This document shows positions 49,541-59,214 of a DNA stretch of 64,000 nt, piece after piece. The DNA lies in the NCBI RefSeq assembly GCF_000969605.1, contig NZ_JZUE01000013.1:62001-126000 (forward strand). The letters are read 5' to 3'. The notes under the pieces are model-generated. The model searched no databases and was not told the origin of the DNA. It saw only the letters and a list, made by a program, of their open reading frames with translations. The first letter of the stretch is position 1. Every line of letters begins with the position of its first letter. The translations under genes were made by a program, and so were the position numbers. The stretch is from Aquincola tertiaricarbonis. Its GTDB lineage: Bacteria > Pseudomonadota > Gammaproteobacteria > Burkholderiales > Burkholderiaceae_C.

Positions 49541-50320
49541 ATGCCCGAGACAGCTCCCCACAACCGCATCGCCATCGTCACCGGCGCCGGCAGCGGCATC
49601 GGCCGGGCTGCAGCCCATGCGCTGCTGGCCGCCGGCTGGCGCGTGGCCTTCGCCGGCCGCCGGCAGGAGACGCTGCAGGCCGCCATCGACGCCGCGCCCG
49701 ACGCATTCGGCGACATCGCCGAGCGCGCGCTGGCCGTGCCCACCGACGTGGCCGATGCCGACTCGGTGAAGGCGCTGTTCGATGCGGTGGTGGCGCGCTT
49801 CGGCCGCGTGGACCTGCTGTTCAACAACGCCGGCATCTCCGCCTCCGGCTACACGCTGGACGAACTGCCCATCGAGCGCTGGAAGCAGGTGGTGGACACC
49901 AACCTCAACGGCGTGTTCTACGGCATCCAGCAGGCCTTCAAGGTGATGAAGTCGCAAAGCCCGAAGGGCGGCCGCATCATCAACAACGGCTCCATCTCGG
50001 CCTATGCGCCGCGGCCCCAGTCCATCGCCTACACCGCCACCAAGCATGCCGTCACCGGCCTGACCAAGACCGCCGCGCTGGACGGCCGGGTGCACGACAT
50101 CGCCGTGGGCCAGATCGACATCGGCAATGCCGCCACCGACATGACCGAGCGCATGGCCGCCGGCGTGCCGCAGGCCGACGGCAGCCTGAAGGTGGAAGCC
50201 CGCATGGACGTGAAGCACGTGGCCGACGCGGTGGTGCACATGGCCAGCCTGCCGCTGGACGCCAACGTGCTGTTCATGACGGTGATGGCCACCAAGATGC
50301 CGTTCGTGGGACGGGGTTGA
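49541..50320 (+). CDS. SDR family oxidoreductase
   Basis: 259-aa classical short-chain dehydrogenase. Cofactor motif is [20 protein letters not shown] is in LLFNNAGIS, the catalytic Ser is in [13 protein letters not shown] and Tyr-Lys in [13 protein letters not shown]. It is probably NAD(P)-dependent with an unknown substrate. Its stop overlaps the TTG start of the LysR-type gene, linking it to the protocatechuate locus. Confidence 0.93.
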   Translation: MPETAPHNRIAIVTGAGSGIGRAAAHALLAAGWRVAFAGRRQETLQAAIDAAPDAFGDIAERALAVPTDVADADSVKALFDAVVARFGRVDLLFNNAGISASGYTLDELPIERWKQVVDTNLNGVFYGIQQAFKVMKSQSPKGGRIINNGSISAYAPRPQSIAYTATKHAVTGLTKTAALDGRVHDIAVGQIDIGNAATDMTERMAAGVPQADGSLKVEARMDVKHVADAVVHMASLPLDANVLFMTVMATKMPFVGRG

Positions 50321-51294
50321 ACCCGCCGCTGCCGGCCAGCGCGCTGGCGCGCATGCGCCTGCGCCACCTGCAATGCCTGCTGGCGGTGGCCGACACCGGC
50401 AGCCTGCGGCGCGCGGCGGAGCGGCTGTCCATCACCCAGCCGGCGGTCACCAAGACCATCCACGAGCTGGAAGAGATCCTGGGCGTGCGGCTGCTCACCC
50501 GCGGCCGGCGCGGCGCGGTGCCCACGCCCGAGGCCGCCGTCTTCCTGCGCCATGCGCAGGCCAGCATGAGCGCGCTGGGCGAGGCGGTGCACAGCGTCAC
50601 CGCCGGCGCGGCGCAGCGCCCGCTGCGGGTGGGCGTGCTGCCCACGCTGGCGCCCTCGGTCATGGCGCGGGTGGCGCTGGCCTGGCGGCAGGGCGCCGCG
50701 GCCAGCGGCGGCGAGGCGGCGCGGCTGAGCGTCGTCACCGGCCTGAACACCGCGCTTCTGCAGGCGCTGCGCGCCAAGGAGCTGGACCTGGTGATCGGCC
50801 GCCTGGCCGAGCCCGACGACATGCTGGGCCTGAGCTTCGAGCTGCTGTATGCCGAGCCGCTGGTGCTGGCCGCCCGGCCCGGCCATCCGCTGCTGGCGGC
50901 GGGCCGCCTGCCCTCGGCCGCCGACGTGGCCGCCTGGCCGCTGGTGCTGCCGATGCCCGGCACCGTGATCCGCCACGGCGTGGACAGCTTCTTCAGCGCC
51001 CGCGGCGTGCTGCCGTCGGCCGGCCTCACCGAGACCGTCTCGGCCTCGCTCGGCCGGGCGATGGCGCTGGGCAGCGATGCCCTGTGGTTCACCCCCTTGA
51101 GCGCCGCCGAGCCCGACCTGGCCGCCGGCACGCTGCAACGCCTGGCGGTGGACACCGGCGGCACCGAGGAGCCGGTGGGTCTGCTGCTGCCCACGCAGCA
51201 GGCGCCCTGGCCCGCGCTGCAGGCGATGGTGGAAGCGGTGCGGGCGGAGGCGGCGCGCCGCCGTGCGATGGCCACCGCTGCGACGGATGACTGA
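50317..51294 (+). CDS. pcaQ: LysR-family regulator, PcaQ-like
   Basis: 325-aa LysR-type regulator. The helix-turn-helix is [39 protein letters not shown], a form typical of PcaQ-type activators of protocatechuate genes, and a LysR substrate-binding domain follows. The TTG start at 50317 overlaps the SDR stop and leaves about a dozen residues before LRHLQ, as PcaQ proteins have; ATG at 50353 is the alternative. The gene points the same way as pcaHG, whereas PcaQ is usually divergent from its target. Confidence 0.85.
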   Translation: MNPPLPASALARMRLRHLQCLLAVADTGSLRRAAERLSITQPAVTKTIHELEEILGVRLLTRGRRGAVPTPEAAVFLRHAQASMSALGEAVHSVTAGAAQRPLRVGVLPTLAPSVMARVALAWRQGAAASGGEAARLSVVTGLNTALLQALRAKELDLVIGRLAEPDDMLGLSFELLYAEPLVLAARPGHPLLAAGRLPSAADVAAWPLVLPMPGTVIRHGVDSFFSARGVLPSAGLTETVSASLGRAMALGSDALWFTPLSAAEPDLAAGTLQRLAVDTGGTEEPVGLLLPTQQAPWPALQAMVEAVRAEAARRRAMATAATDD

Positions 51295-51307
51295 TAACGG
51301 CTGGTGA

Positions 51308-52138
<831 letters not shown>

Positions 52139-52152
52139 GGCAGGAGACGACG

Positions 52153-52794
52153 ATGCAAGCGCAACCGCAACAACAGCTCACCCACTACAAGGAAACCGCC
52201 TCGCAGACCGGCGGGCCTTACGTGCACATCGGCCTGGCGCCGCAGCAGGCGGGTTTCGAGATCTTCGAGAACAACTTCGGCCATGTGCTGACCCGGCCCG
52301 ACACCCCGGGCGAGCGCATCCGCATCGAAGGCACCGTCTACGACGGCCTGGGCCTGCCGATGCGCGACGTGCTGCTGGAGATCTGGCAGGCCGACGGCGA
52401 AGGCCACTACGCCCATCCGGCGGACCCGAAGCCTTCGAGCTTCCGCGGCTGGGGCCGCACCGGCGCGGACTTCGATACCGGCCTGTACACCTTCGAGACC
52501 ATCAAGCCCGGCGCGGTGCCTGCCGCCGACGGCCGCCCGCAGGCGCCGCACATTGCGGTGTGGGTGGTGGCGCGCGGCATCAACATGGGCCTGCACACCC
52601 GCATCTACTTCAGCGACGAGCAGGCGGCCAACGAGCGCGACCCGGTGCTCACCGGCATCGAATGGGTCAGCCGCCGCAAGACGCTGATCGCCCAGCGCGA
52701 GCAGCGCGGCGCAGAGACGGTCTACCGCTTCGACATCCGCATCCAGGGGCAGGGCGGGGCGGAGGATCTGGAGACGGTGTTCTTCGACATCTAG
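52153..52794 (+). CDS. pcaG: protocatechuate 3,4-dioxygenase alpha subunit
   Basis: Alpha subunit (213 aa) of the same enzyme, with the intradiol fold but no iron site: LLEIWQADGEGHYAHP corresponds to the beta-subunit block and PHIAVWVVARGINMGLHTRIYF to the ligand region without the His pair. TVFFDI ends the protein as usual. No other pca genes follow; the locus stops at a convergent toxin-antitoxin pair sharing the ctag at the stop. Confidence 0.97.
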   Translation: MQAQPQQQLTHYKETASQTGGPYVHIGLAPQQAGFEIFENNFGHVLTRPDTPGERIRIEGTVYDGLGLPMRDVLLEIWQADGEGHYAHPADPKPSSFRGWGRTGADFDTGLYTFETIKPGAVPAADGRPQAPHIAVWVVARGINMGLHTRIYFSDEQAANERDPVLTGIEWVSRRKTLIAQREQRGAETVYRFDIRIQGQGGAEDLETVFFDI

Positions 52795-53225
52795 GCGCCC
52801 GGCGGCTCATGCGCCGCCTGCTCGAACGGATTGACCACCTGCAGCTCGCCGAAGCGCATGCCGGGCTGCAGGTCTTCGGTCAGCAGCGTGGTGCAGCGGG
52901 CGTCCAGCGCGGCCTGCACGATGAGTGCGTCCCACGGGCTGAGCTGGTGGCGCTGCGCCAGCGCAAAGGCGCGCAGCACGCTGTCGGCATCCGCCGGCAC
53001 CACCCGCTCGCGGCGAAACACCTCCAGCGCCTCGGCCACCGCATCGGCCGGCAGGCGCTTCTTGCGGGTGAGCACGGCGTAGGTCTCCTGCAGCACCTGC
53101 GTGCTGATGACCAGCGTGCGTGCGGTGATGTGCCGCTCCAGCAGCGCATCTGCCACCGCATGGCGCATGCCCTGGGTGGCGTCCAGCGCATACACCAGCA
53201 CATTGCTGTCGAAAAAGTGGCTCAC
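52791..53225 (-). CDS. PIN-domain toxin (VapC-like)
   Basis: 144-aa PIN-domain ribonuclease. Acidic residues for the metal site are in FFDSNVLVYALD, QVLQETYAVL, LSPWDALIV and LLTEDL. The GTG start overlaps the antitoxin stop (GTGA), the classical antitoxin-toxin order. RNA target unknown. Its stop codon is interlocked with that of pcaG (ctag). Confidence 0.9.
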   Translation of the reverse strand: MSHFFDSNVLVYALDATQGMRHAVADALLERHITARTLVISTQVLQETYAVLTRKKRLPADAVAEALEVFRRERVVPADADSVLRAFALAQRHQLSPWDALIVQAALDARCTTLLTEDLQPGMRFGELQVVNPFEQAAHEPPGA

Positions 53226-53485
53226 CGGCCGGCCTTGCCGCGCGACAGGGCTTCTTCGTAGAGGGCCTCACGCCCCGGCCAGGCAGGGCCGGGTTCGAAC
53301 CCGTTGGCACGTGCCGCCAGGCCGCGCAGCTTGGCCAGCCGGCTGGCCGGCGTGTCGGCCACTTCCAGCGCGTAACGCTCGATGGCGCGGCGGCACACCT
53401 CGTTCACGCTGGTGCCGTCCTGCACGGCCTTGATGCGCGCCTGGCGCAGCAGGTCGTCGTCCACAGCGATGGTCAGGTTGGCCAT
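53222..53485 (-). CDS. ribbon-helix-helix antitoxin for the PIN toxin
   Basis: 87-aa protein. The N-terminal 40 residues (LTIAVDDDLLRQARIKAVQDG...VNEVCRRAIERY) form a ribbon-helix-helix DNA-binding domain. The C-terminal half would wrap the toxin. AAGGAG precedes the ATG at 53485. Located upstream of and overlapping the toxin gene, as in vapBC operons. An inverted repeat just upstream is the likely operator. Confidence 0.85.
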   Translation of the reverse strand: MANLTIAVDDDLLRQARIKAVQDGTSVNEVCRRAIERYALEVADTPASRLAKLRGLAARANGFEPGPAWPGREALYEEALSRGKAGR

Positions 53486-53501
53486 GGTGGTTCTCCTTTC
53501 A

Positions 53502-53518
53502 TACACGGGATCAGTGTA
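53502..53518. promoter_or_regulatory. inverted repeat upstream of the antitoxin, predicted operator
   Basis: TACAC (53502-53506) and GTGTA (53514-53518) flank gggatca, 17-33 bases before the antitoxin start. The position suits autoregulation by the ribbon-helix-helix protein. Arms are short. Confidence 0.4.
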
Positions 53519-53533
53519 ACGCAGGACCTGTGT

Positions 53534-56500
53534 TCAAGCTGCACGCTTGATGGCGGGCCGCTGCAGGAATTCGCGCTGCAGCCAGCCGAGGATCACCTCG
53601 AAGTCGTCGGTGGTGCCAACCGCGCCGCGGCGAACGGCTTCCTCCTGGTGCTTAGGGCGCGGCGCGCGCGAGAAGATCAGGAACGGCTGGCTGTGGCCGC
53701 GGTGGCGCATCTCATCCAGCAGCGTGTAGCCGGCCTGCTCGTCGGGCGGGCGGCCCATGTCGGAGATCACGGCCTGCACCGGCAGGTCCGACGCCAGCAA
53801 TGCCAGCGCCGCCTCGGTGTGCAGCGCGGTGCGCACGCGGAAGCCACGCTGCAGCAGCTCATGCACCGCGCCCAGGTTGTTGTCGGGCCGGTCGTCCACC
53901 CACAGCAGCAGCAGGCCAGGCACCGCCCAATCCTCCGGTGGCGGCAGGTAGCTCTGCCACGCCAGGCGCGTGGCGACGATGGCGCCCAGCAGGCGGACGG
54001 TGGGCGCCACGTCCGCGGGGTGGAGCGCCCAGGTGGCGGTGGCCCCGCTGCCGGCATCGGGCATCAGCTGCAGGTCGAGCGGTGCCGCCAGGCCCGCGGC
54101 CACCGCCAGCTCGGCGACGGGCACCGGCACCTCGACACGCAGCGGCGGCGTTGGTGGTGCGCCGTCCAGCAGCGAGTCGCAGGCCTGGGCGAGCGAGCCG
54201 GTGAAGCGGGCCGCGAAGTCGTCCAGCCGGCGGCAGCCTGAGAACACGGAATGGCCGTGTTCGGCATGCAACCAGGTGGTGCGGGCGACCGACGGCGCCA
54301 GCAGTTCCACCACGTCGTCGGCGCGCAGCGCCGGCAGGCTGCCGTGCAGGCTCTGAAGCATCGGCAGGCGCCGGCGCAGGGCGTCGCCGAAGGTGCGGAT
54401 GACCGGCTCGCGCAGCGGCGCCAGCGAGGCCAGCCAGCCAGCCGCAGGAAAGCCCAGCGCCTCGTCCAGCGCCGCACGGTCGGCCTCCGACAGGTCGTCC
54501 AGCACCGCCTCCAGCAGCAGCAGCCATCGCTGCATCAGGCTGATGGCGCCGCGGCTGTCGGCCGCGTCGGGCACCTCGCCGGGCAGCAGCGCCTGCAGCG
54601 CTGCAACGATTTGCTCGACCGAGCCGCGCCAGCGCGCGCCGGCTGCCTCGGTGTCGGGTTGCGCCAGCGGATCCGCCCCGCCTTCAAGCGCCTCGCGCAC
54701 CGGCCCGCCGATGACCTCGCGGCTCAGCGCGACGAGCACCTCCAGCGTGGCGCGGCCGGGCATGCCGCTGCGCAGGCCGAGGCGGTGGGCATAACGCTCG
54801 GACACCGGCTGCGTGCCGGGGGCCATCGCGCCCGCGTGGAAGGCCTGGGCCAGCGCATGCAGCACGGTGCAGGCGGCGGCCACCACCTCGTCGGGCTCGG
54901 GCAGGGTGTCCTCCGGCGGCCGGTCGAGGTCGGAGCTGGACGGGGCCGCCGGTGGCATGCGGTGGGCGGCCGCCGCCGGCGACTCCTGCAGCGCCGCGCT
55001 GTCGATGCGCAGCAGGCGCAGCACCGGCCCGTCCGCCACCGCCAGGGCCTCGTAGCCGGCATCGAGCACCACCGGCGCAAAGGCGGCACGCGCCGGGCCT
55101 GCGCCGCCGCCGGGCGGCTGCACCTCGACCAGCCGCGGGCGATGGCCGGCGGCCAGGCCGTGCGCGAGCTGCAGGCCACCGGAATGCAGCGCGCAGGCCA
55201 GCAGGCGGTCGTCGTGCGACCAGCTGATGTCGGTGACCTCGTCCGGCGTCGTCCACTGGGCGACAGGCTCCTGCAGGCCTTGCACCCGCAGCCCGCCGTC
55301 GCCCATCGCCACGGCCAGCAGCGGGCTGCGCTGCGCCCACGCAGGGCCACGCGCCACGCCATGCAGGTCCTTCATCTCCATGCTTGGCTTTTCCGTGGCC
55401 CAGAGGAAGCGCACCGTGCCGTTGGCCAGCCGCATCGCCAGGTGCGCGCCGTCCCAGGCCCAGGCCAGCGCGGTGATGGGCGCTTCCACGGCATCGGCGG
55501 ACAGCTGCATCGATGCATAACCCGGCAGCGCAACCTGCAGGTCCTGCCGCCAGGCCAGCGCCACCTGGCCGCCGTCGGGCTCCACGGCCATCACCGGCGT
55601 GCGCTGGCGCTCCACCAGCAATTCATGGCGGGCGACGACCCGCGTGCCGTCGGGCGCCTGGGCCCAGTGCGCCGGCCAGGCTTCATGCACCTGCAGGTCG
55701 GCCTCCCGCACGACGGCGCGGCGGCCGGCGTCCATCACCAGCAGCCGACCGTCAGGAAGCCAGGCCAGGTCGGTGGCCTGGGCATCGAAGCCGATGTCCT
55801 CCAGCGCGTCGGCGCCCAGCAGGGCCAGCGACGCCAGCACGGCCGTGGCCGCTTCGTCGATGTCCGCCTGCATGCGTTCGGCCAGCGGCAGGGCCGATGT
55901 CAGCGACTGCACAGCCCAGTCGGCTGCCTGCAGCGTGTCATGCACCTCGGCGTCGGCGATGGCGGCCAGCAGGCGGTGGTGCTCGGCGGGCGGCAGGCCT
56001 TGCTCGAACTGCGTCTTCAGCCGCTGCAGCCACGCGCCTTCGCCAGGCGCTGCGGTGCCGACGGCGCACACCACCTGCCGGCGTTCCTGCACCAGCGACA
56101 CCAGCTGTCGCAGCCTGGGCGGGCCGCGGCGCTTGGCGGGCGCTTCCGCCTGCAGGTCCAGCGTGTGGAAGCGCAGGTCCAGGGTGGAGCGGAACCACTG
56201 CGTCCAGCGCTGGCGCAGCGCGCTCACCCAGGCCTCAAAGGCGGCATCGCCGATGCCGGGGCCGCGCACCACCATCATCTGCACCCGGCCGCGCATGGCC
56301 AGCGGCTCCTGCACCAGCCTGCGTCGCCCGGAGGGCTGCACCACGGCCTTGAACACCACCACGCCGCGGGCATGCCGCACCGCCAGCCGCCGGCCGTCGG
56401 GCGACCAGGCGATCTGCAAGGCCGGCTTGCCCAGCGCCACCTCGGCCTGCACCGTGACGCCCGGCGCCCAGGCCCGCTCGCGCAGGCGCAGCGGTGCCTC

Positions 56501-58144
56501 GCCCGTCGCGGCGGCCGGCGGCGGGGCGAACAGGGCCTGCAGCTGCCGGTTCACTTCCGCGAACGGCCGCGCCCAGGCGGGCAGGCGCAGCGCGCCTTCC
56601 GGGTCCAGCAGCAGCGCCGTGAAATCGACCGGGCTGCCCTGGCGCTCGGCGATGTAGCTGGAGACGGCGCGGCGCACCGCGTCGGCCTCGTGCTTCAGCA
56701 GCGAGGCCTGCAGCGCCTGCCGGACGCCGGGCGCGAAGTCGAAGGTCACGTCGTTGTCGTCGTCCTTGTGGCCGGACGGTGCTGCCGTGCCCGCGGGGCG
56801 TGGCTGGCGCTCCAGCAGGCCGCCCAGCAGCAGCAGCGGCAGGTCTTCCGCCGGCGCGCCGGGCTGCATCACCCGGTGCACCAGCCGCACCACCGGCAGC
56901 GTGAGCGGCGCCGCGGCCGACAGCTGCACCGCGGCCTGCAGCAGCCGCGCGCTGGCCATGCCACGGAAGCGGGCGATGCGCTGCGCCGGCGTGAGGTCGT
57001 CGAGCGCCTCGTCGGGTTCGTCGGCCAGTGCTTCGTCGTCGGCCGGCGGCGCCAGCCACAGCAGGCCGGCCGGGCTGCGCGCACCGGGCTTGGCCATCAA
57101 CATGGCGGCCAGCCGGCCCAGCGCAGCGGGCGTGAGGGCGGCCACGGGCATCGGCAGCACCGGCTCATGGCGGCCCAGCCAGCGCGGGCGCTGCACCCGC
57201 AGCTCGGCCAGCGGCGCGCCGGGCCGGGGCGACTGCACGCCCAGGTCCGCACTGCCGAGCGCGGTGTGCGGCCACAGCCGCTCGGGCATCCACTGCAGCA
57301 CGGCCAGCGCGGTGCGGCGGCCCAGCTCGGTGGCCAAGGCGGCCATGCGGCCGTCCGACCAGGCCAAAGGCGTGCCGTCGGTGGCGATCAGCACCAGCGA
57401 GGCATCGTCCTCCAGCAGCATGCGCGGCGGATGCAGCGCGCCGCTGCGGCTGCGCAGGTGCAGCCGGCCGTCCACGCTCGCCAGCGCCAGCCGCCGGAAG
57501 CTGCGGAAGCCGCCCTGCCGCGCCAGCAACGCCTCCAGCTCGTCCGCCAGGCCGCGCCACAGCGGCAGCGCAGGGCTGTCCTCCACCAGCAGCGTGGCGG
57601 CGAGGAAGCGCTCGCGCTCGCCCACCAGCATCGGCATCAGCAAGCCGGTGTCGGCGAAGTGCTCCGCGGTGGCGGCTTCGTCCAGCACGAAGCGGGTGCG
57701 CGATGGGCGCCGCTTGCCCAACGGCCGCAGCGCCCGCGCGAGCGCCGGGCCGTCGCGCAGCGCCGGCACGCCGGCCACGCGCAGGGCGCGGGCCCGCACA
57801 TCGTCCTCGGCCGGCCCCGGGCCGGCATGGGCATACAGGCCCTGTGCCGCGGGCGGCAGGTCGGCCGCGGCGCGCTGCAGCGCGACTTCCACCTCGGGCG
57901 CGCCGTTGCGCCCTGGCTCCGGCGGCGGGCCGGTGCGCGGGGACTGCGCCAGCGCGGGCGCGGCCAGGGTGGTGTCGGGCCGGCCCGCGGGCTGCGGCGC
58001 TTCGGCCGGCGCCGGCGCGGGCAGGTGGCAGGCCAGCCACAGCGCATCCAACAGCTGCTCGAGGTCCTCCGCCAGCCCGGCCGCGGTCAGCCGGGCCAGC
58101 GCCTCGGGCAGCGGCCCGGCGGAGGGCGTGGTGGGGCGGACCAT
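53534..58144 (-). CDS. SAV_2336/vWA-like, beta-propeller and receiver-like multidomain protein of a MoxR-caspase operon
   Basis: 1536-aa protein, last gene of the caspase/MoxR operon. Residues about 120-460 match SAV_2336-type N-terminal sequence (LRPLGKRRPSRTRFVLDE, FAATLLVEDSP-like strand, LIATDGTPLAWSDGRM), which looks like a modified von Willebrand A fold. A conserved stretch about 490-560 follows. Blade-like repeats start near 590 (QIAWSPDGRRLAV), break for about 200 residues, and resume about 815-1110 (DLAWLPDGRLLV, ALAWAWDGAHLAM, DISWSHDDRLLA). After a helical linker, residues 1411-1525 resemble a receiver (WVDDRP, ISDMGRP with Asp1462). The ATG at 58144 lies 32 bases after the MoxR stop. 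Likely sensor/adaptor; function inferred. Confidence 0.75.
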   Translation of the reverse strand: MVRPTTPSAGPLPEALARLTAAGLAEDLEQLLDALWLACHLPAPAPAEAPQPAGRPDTTLAAPALAQSPRTGPPPEPGRNGAPEVEVALQRAAADLPPAAQGLYAHAGPGPAEDDVRARALRVAGVPALRDGPALARALRPLGKRRPSRTRFVLDEAATAEHFADTGLLMPMLVGERERFLAATLLVEDSPALPLWRGLADELEALLARQGGFRSFRRLALASVDGRLHLRSRSGALHPPRMLLEDDASLVLIATDGTPLAWSDGRMAALATELGRRTALAVLQWMPERLWPHTALGSADLGVQSPRPGAPLAELRVQRPRWLGRHEPVLPMPVAALTPAALGRLAAMLMAKPGARSPAGLLWLAPPADDEALADEPDEALDDLTPAQRIARFRGMASARLLQAAVQLSAAAPLTLPVVRLVHRVMQPGAPAEDLPLLLLGGLLERQPRPAGTAAPSGHKDDDNDVTFDFAPGVRQALQASLLKHEADAVRRAVSSYIAERQGSPVDFTALLLDPEGALRLPAWARPFAEVNRQLQALFAPPPAAATGEAPLRLRERAWAPGVTVQAEVALGKPALQIAWSPDGRRLAVRHARGVVVFKAVVQPSGRRRLVQEPLAMRGRVQMMVVRGPGIGDAAFEAWVSALRQRWTQWFRSTLDLRFHTLDLQAEAPAKRRGPPRLRQLVSLVQERRQVVCAVGTAAPGEGAWLQRLKTQFEQGLPPAEHHRLLAAIADAEVHDTLQAADWAVQSLTSALPLAERMQADIDEAATAVLASLALLGADALEDIGFDAQATDLAWLPDGRLLVMDAGRRAVVREADLQVHEAWPAHWAQAPDGTRVVARHELLVERQRTPVMAVEPDGGQVALAWRQDLQVALPGYASMQLSADAVEAPITALAWAWDGAHLAMRLANGTVRFLWATEKPSMEMKDLHGVARGPAWAQRSPLLAVAMGDGGLRVQGLQEPVAQWTTPDEVTDISWSHDDRLLACALHSGGLQLAHGLAAGHRPRLVEVQPPGGGAGPARAAFAPVVLDAGYEALAVADGPVLRLLRIDSAALQESPAAAAHRMPPAAPSSSDLDRPPEDTLPEPDEVVAAACTVLHALAQAFHAGAMAPGTQPVSERYAHRLGLRSGMPGRATLEVLVALSREVIGGPVREALEGGADPLAQPDTEAAGARWRGSVEQIVAALQALLPGEVPDAADSRGAISLMQRWLLLLEAVLDDLSEADRAALDEALGFPAAGWLASLAPLREPVIRTFGDALRRRLPMLQSLHGSLPALRADDVVELLAPSVARTTWLHAEHGHSVFSGCRRLDDFAARFTGSLAQACDSLLDGAPPTPPLRVEVPVPVAELAVAAGLAAPLDLQLMPDAGSGATATWALHPADVAPTVRLLGAIVATRLAWQSYLPPPEDWAVPGLLLLWVDDRPDNNLGAVHELLQRGFRVRTALHTEAALALLASDLPVQAVISDMGRPPDEQAGYTLLDEMRHRGHSQPFLIFSRAPRPKHQEEAVRRGAVGTTDDFEVILGWLQREFLQRPAIKRAA

Positions 58145-58176
58145 GCGAAGCGGCGAGGGGTGTCGGCGCAGGCGCG

Positions 58177-59214
58177 TCAGGCCAGCGGCTGGGTGACGGC
58201 CTTGACCAGCGCTTCCTTGCGGTCGGCCGGCAGGCCGGCGCGGCCCACCACCAGCAGCACCGCGTTCAGCAGCTGGTCGGTGGCCAGGCGCTCGGTGGCC
58301 GCGCGCCGCGCGAAGTCGTCGATGCGCTGCCGCACTTCGTCGGCCAGCGTGCCGGTGAAGTACTCGGCCAGGTGCGCGTGCACCACGTCGGACAGGCGCT
58401 TCGGGTCCTTGCAGGGGTCGGGCATGTCCAGCCGCAGGCAGCGGCGCAGGAAGGCGGGGGAGAACTCCCGCTCGCCATTGCTGGTGAACACCACCAGCGG
58501 AAACTGCTTGGCCTGCACCCGGCCGCCGGTCACCGGGTAGGTGTCGGCCGGGCCGCCGCCGTGCAACCGCACCGCCACCGTGGCGGCCTTCTGGCGGGCC
58601 AGCTCGGGCACCTCGAACTCGCCTTCCTCCAGCACGTTGAGCAGGTCGTTCGGCAGGTCGAGGTCGGCCTTGTCGATCTCGTCGATCAGCAGCGCCCGCG
58701 GGATGTCGGTGGGCAGCAGCGCGGTGCCCAGCGGCCCCAGCCGCAGGAATTGGGAGAGGGGCAGCTCGGCGTGCTCGGTGCCTTCGCTGCGGGCCTGCTG
58801 CGTGGCATGCAGCCGGCCCACCGCGTCGTAGCTGTACAGCGCGTCGCGCAACGTGCTGCGCGAGGTGACGCTCCAGCGCAGCGGCTCGCCCAGGCGCAGC
58901 TCCCAGGCGATGGCGTCCACCAGCGACGACTTGCCCGAGCCCGGATTGCCGGTGACCAGCAGCGGCCGCCGCAGGTACAGGGCTGCATTCACCAGCTCCA
59001 CGATCTCCTGCGTCGACTGGAAGGTGCGGCCGCGCTTGCGCATCGCCGGCGGCAGCGCGTCGTCGGCGGGGATGCGACGCTCCCATGCCACGGTGTGGGT
59101 GCGGAAGGGCCGCCACGGCGGCGGCGGCGGCAGCAGGTGGATGCCGTCATGCGGCGTGCGGTCGCCACGGAACAGCCGCCAGTCCGCGGGCTGGGTTGCA
59201 GGGGTCGTGTTCAT
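58177..59214 (-). CDS. MoxR-type AAA+ ATPase
   Basis: 345-aa AAA+ ATPase. Walker A is GNPGSGKS (residues 89-96), Walker B LLIDEID (175-181), sensor I FTSNGERE (near 245) and arginine-finger region FLRRCLRLDMP (near 258). MoxR ATPases typically pair with von Willebrand A proteins and remodel partners. Here the next gene encodes such a vWA-like protein and the previous one a caspase-fold protease. The ATG overlaps the caspase stop. Probable role: NTP-dependent switch controlling the protease module. Confidence 0.92.
   Translation of the reverse strand: MNTTPATQPADWRLFRGDRTPHDGIHLLPPPPPWRPFRTHTVAWERRIPADDALPPAMRKRGRTFQSTQEIVELVNAALYLRRPLLVTGNPGSGKSSLVDAIAWELRLGEPLRWSVTSRSTLRDALYSYDAVGRLHATQQARSEGTEHAELPLSQFLRLGPLGTALLPTDIPRALLIDEIDKADLDLPNDLLNVLEEGEFEVPELARQKAATVAVRLHGGGPADTYPVTGGRVQAKQFPLVVFTSNGEREFSPAFLRRCLRLDMPDPCKDPKRLSDVVHAHLAEYFTGTLADEVRQRIDDFARRAATERLATDQLLNAVLLVVGRAGLPADRKEALVKAVTQPLA

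Noticed and set aside
54251-58540. Plus-strand frame of about 1430 codons opposite the SAV_2336 gene
   Set aside because: Arg/Gln/Gly-rich antisense shadow; the minus strand shows domain motifs and operon overlaps.
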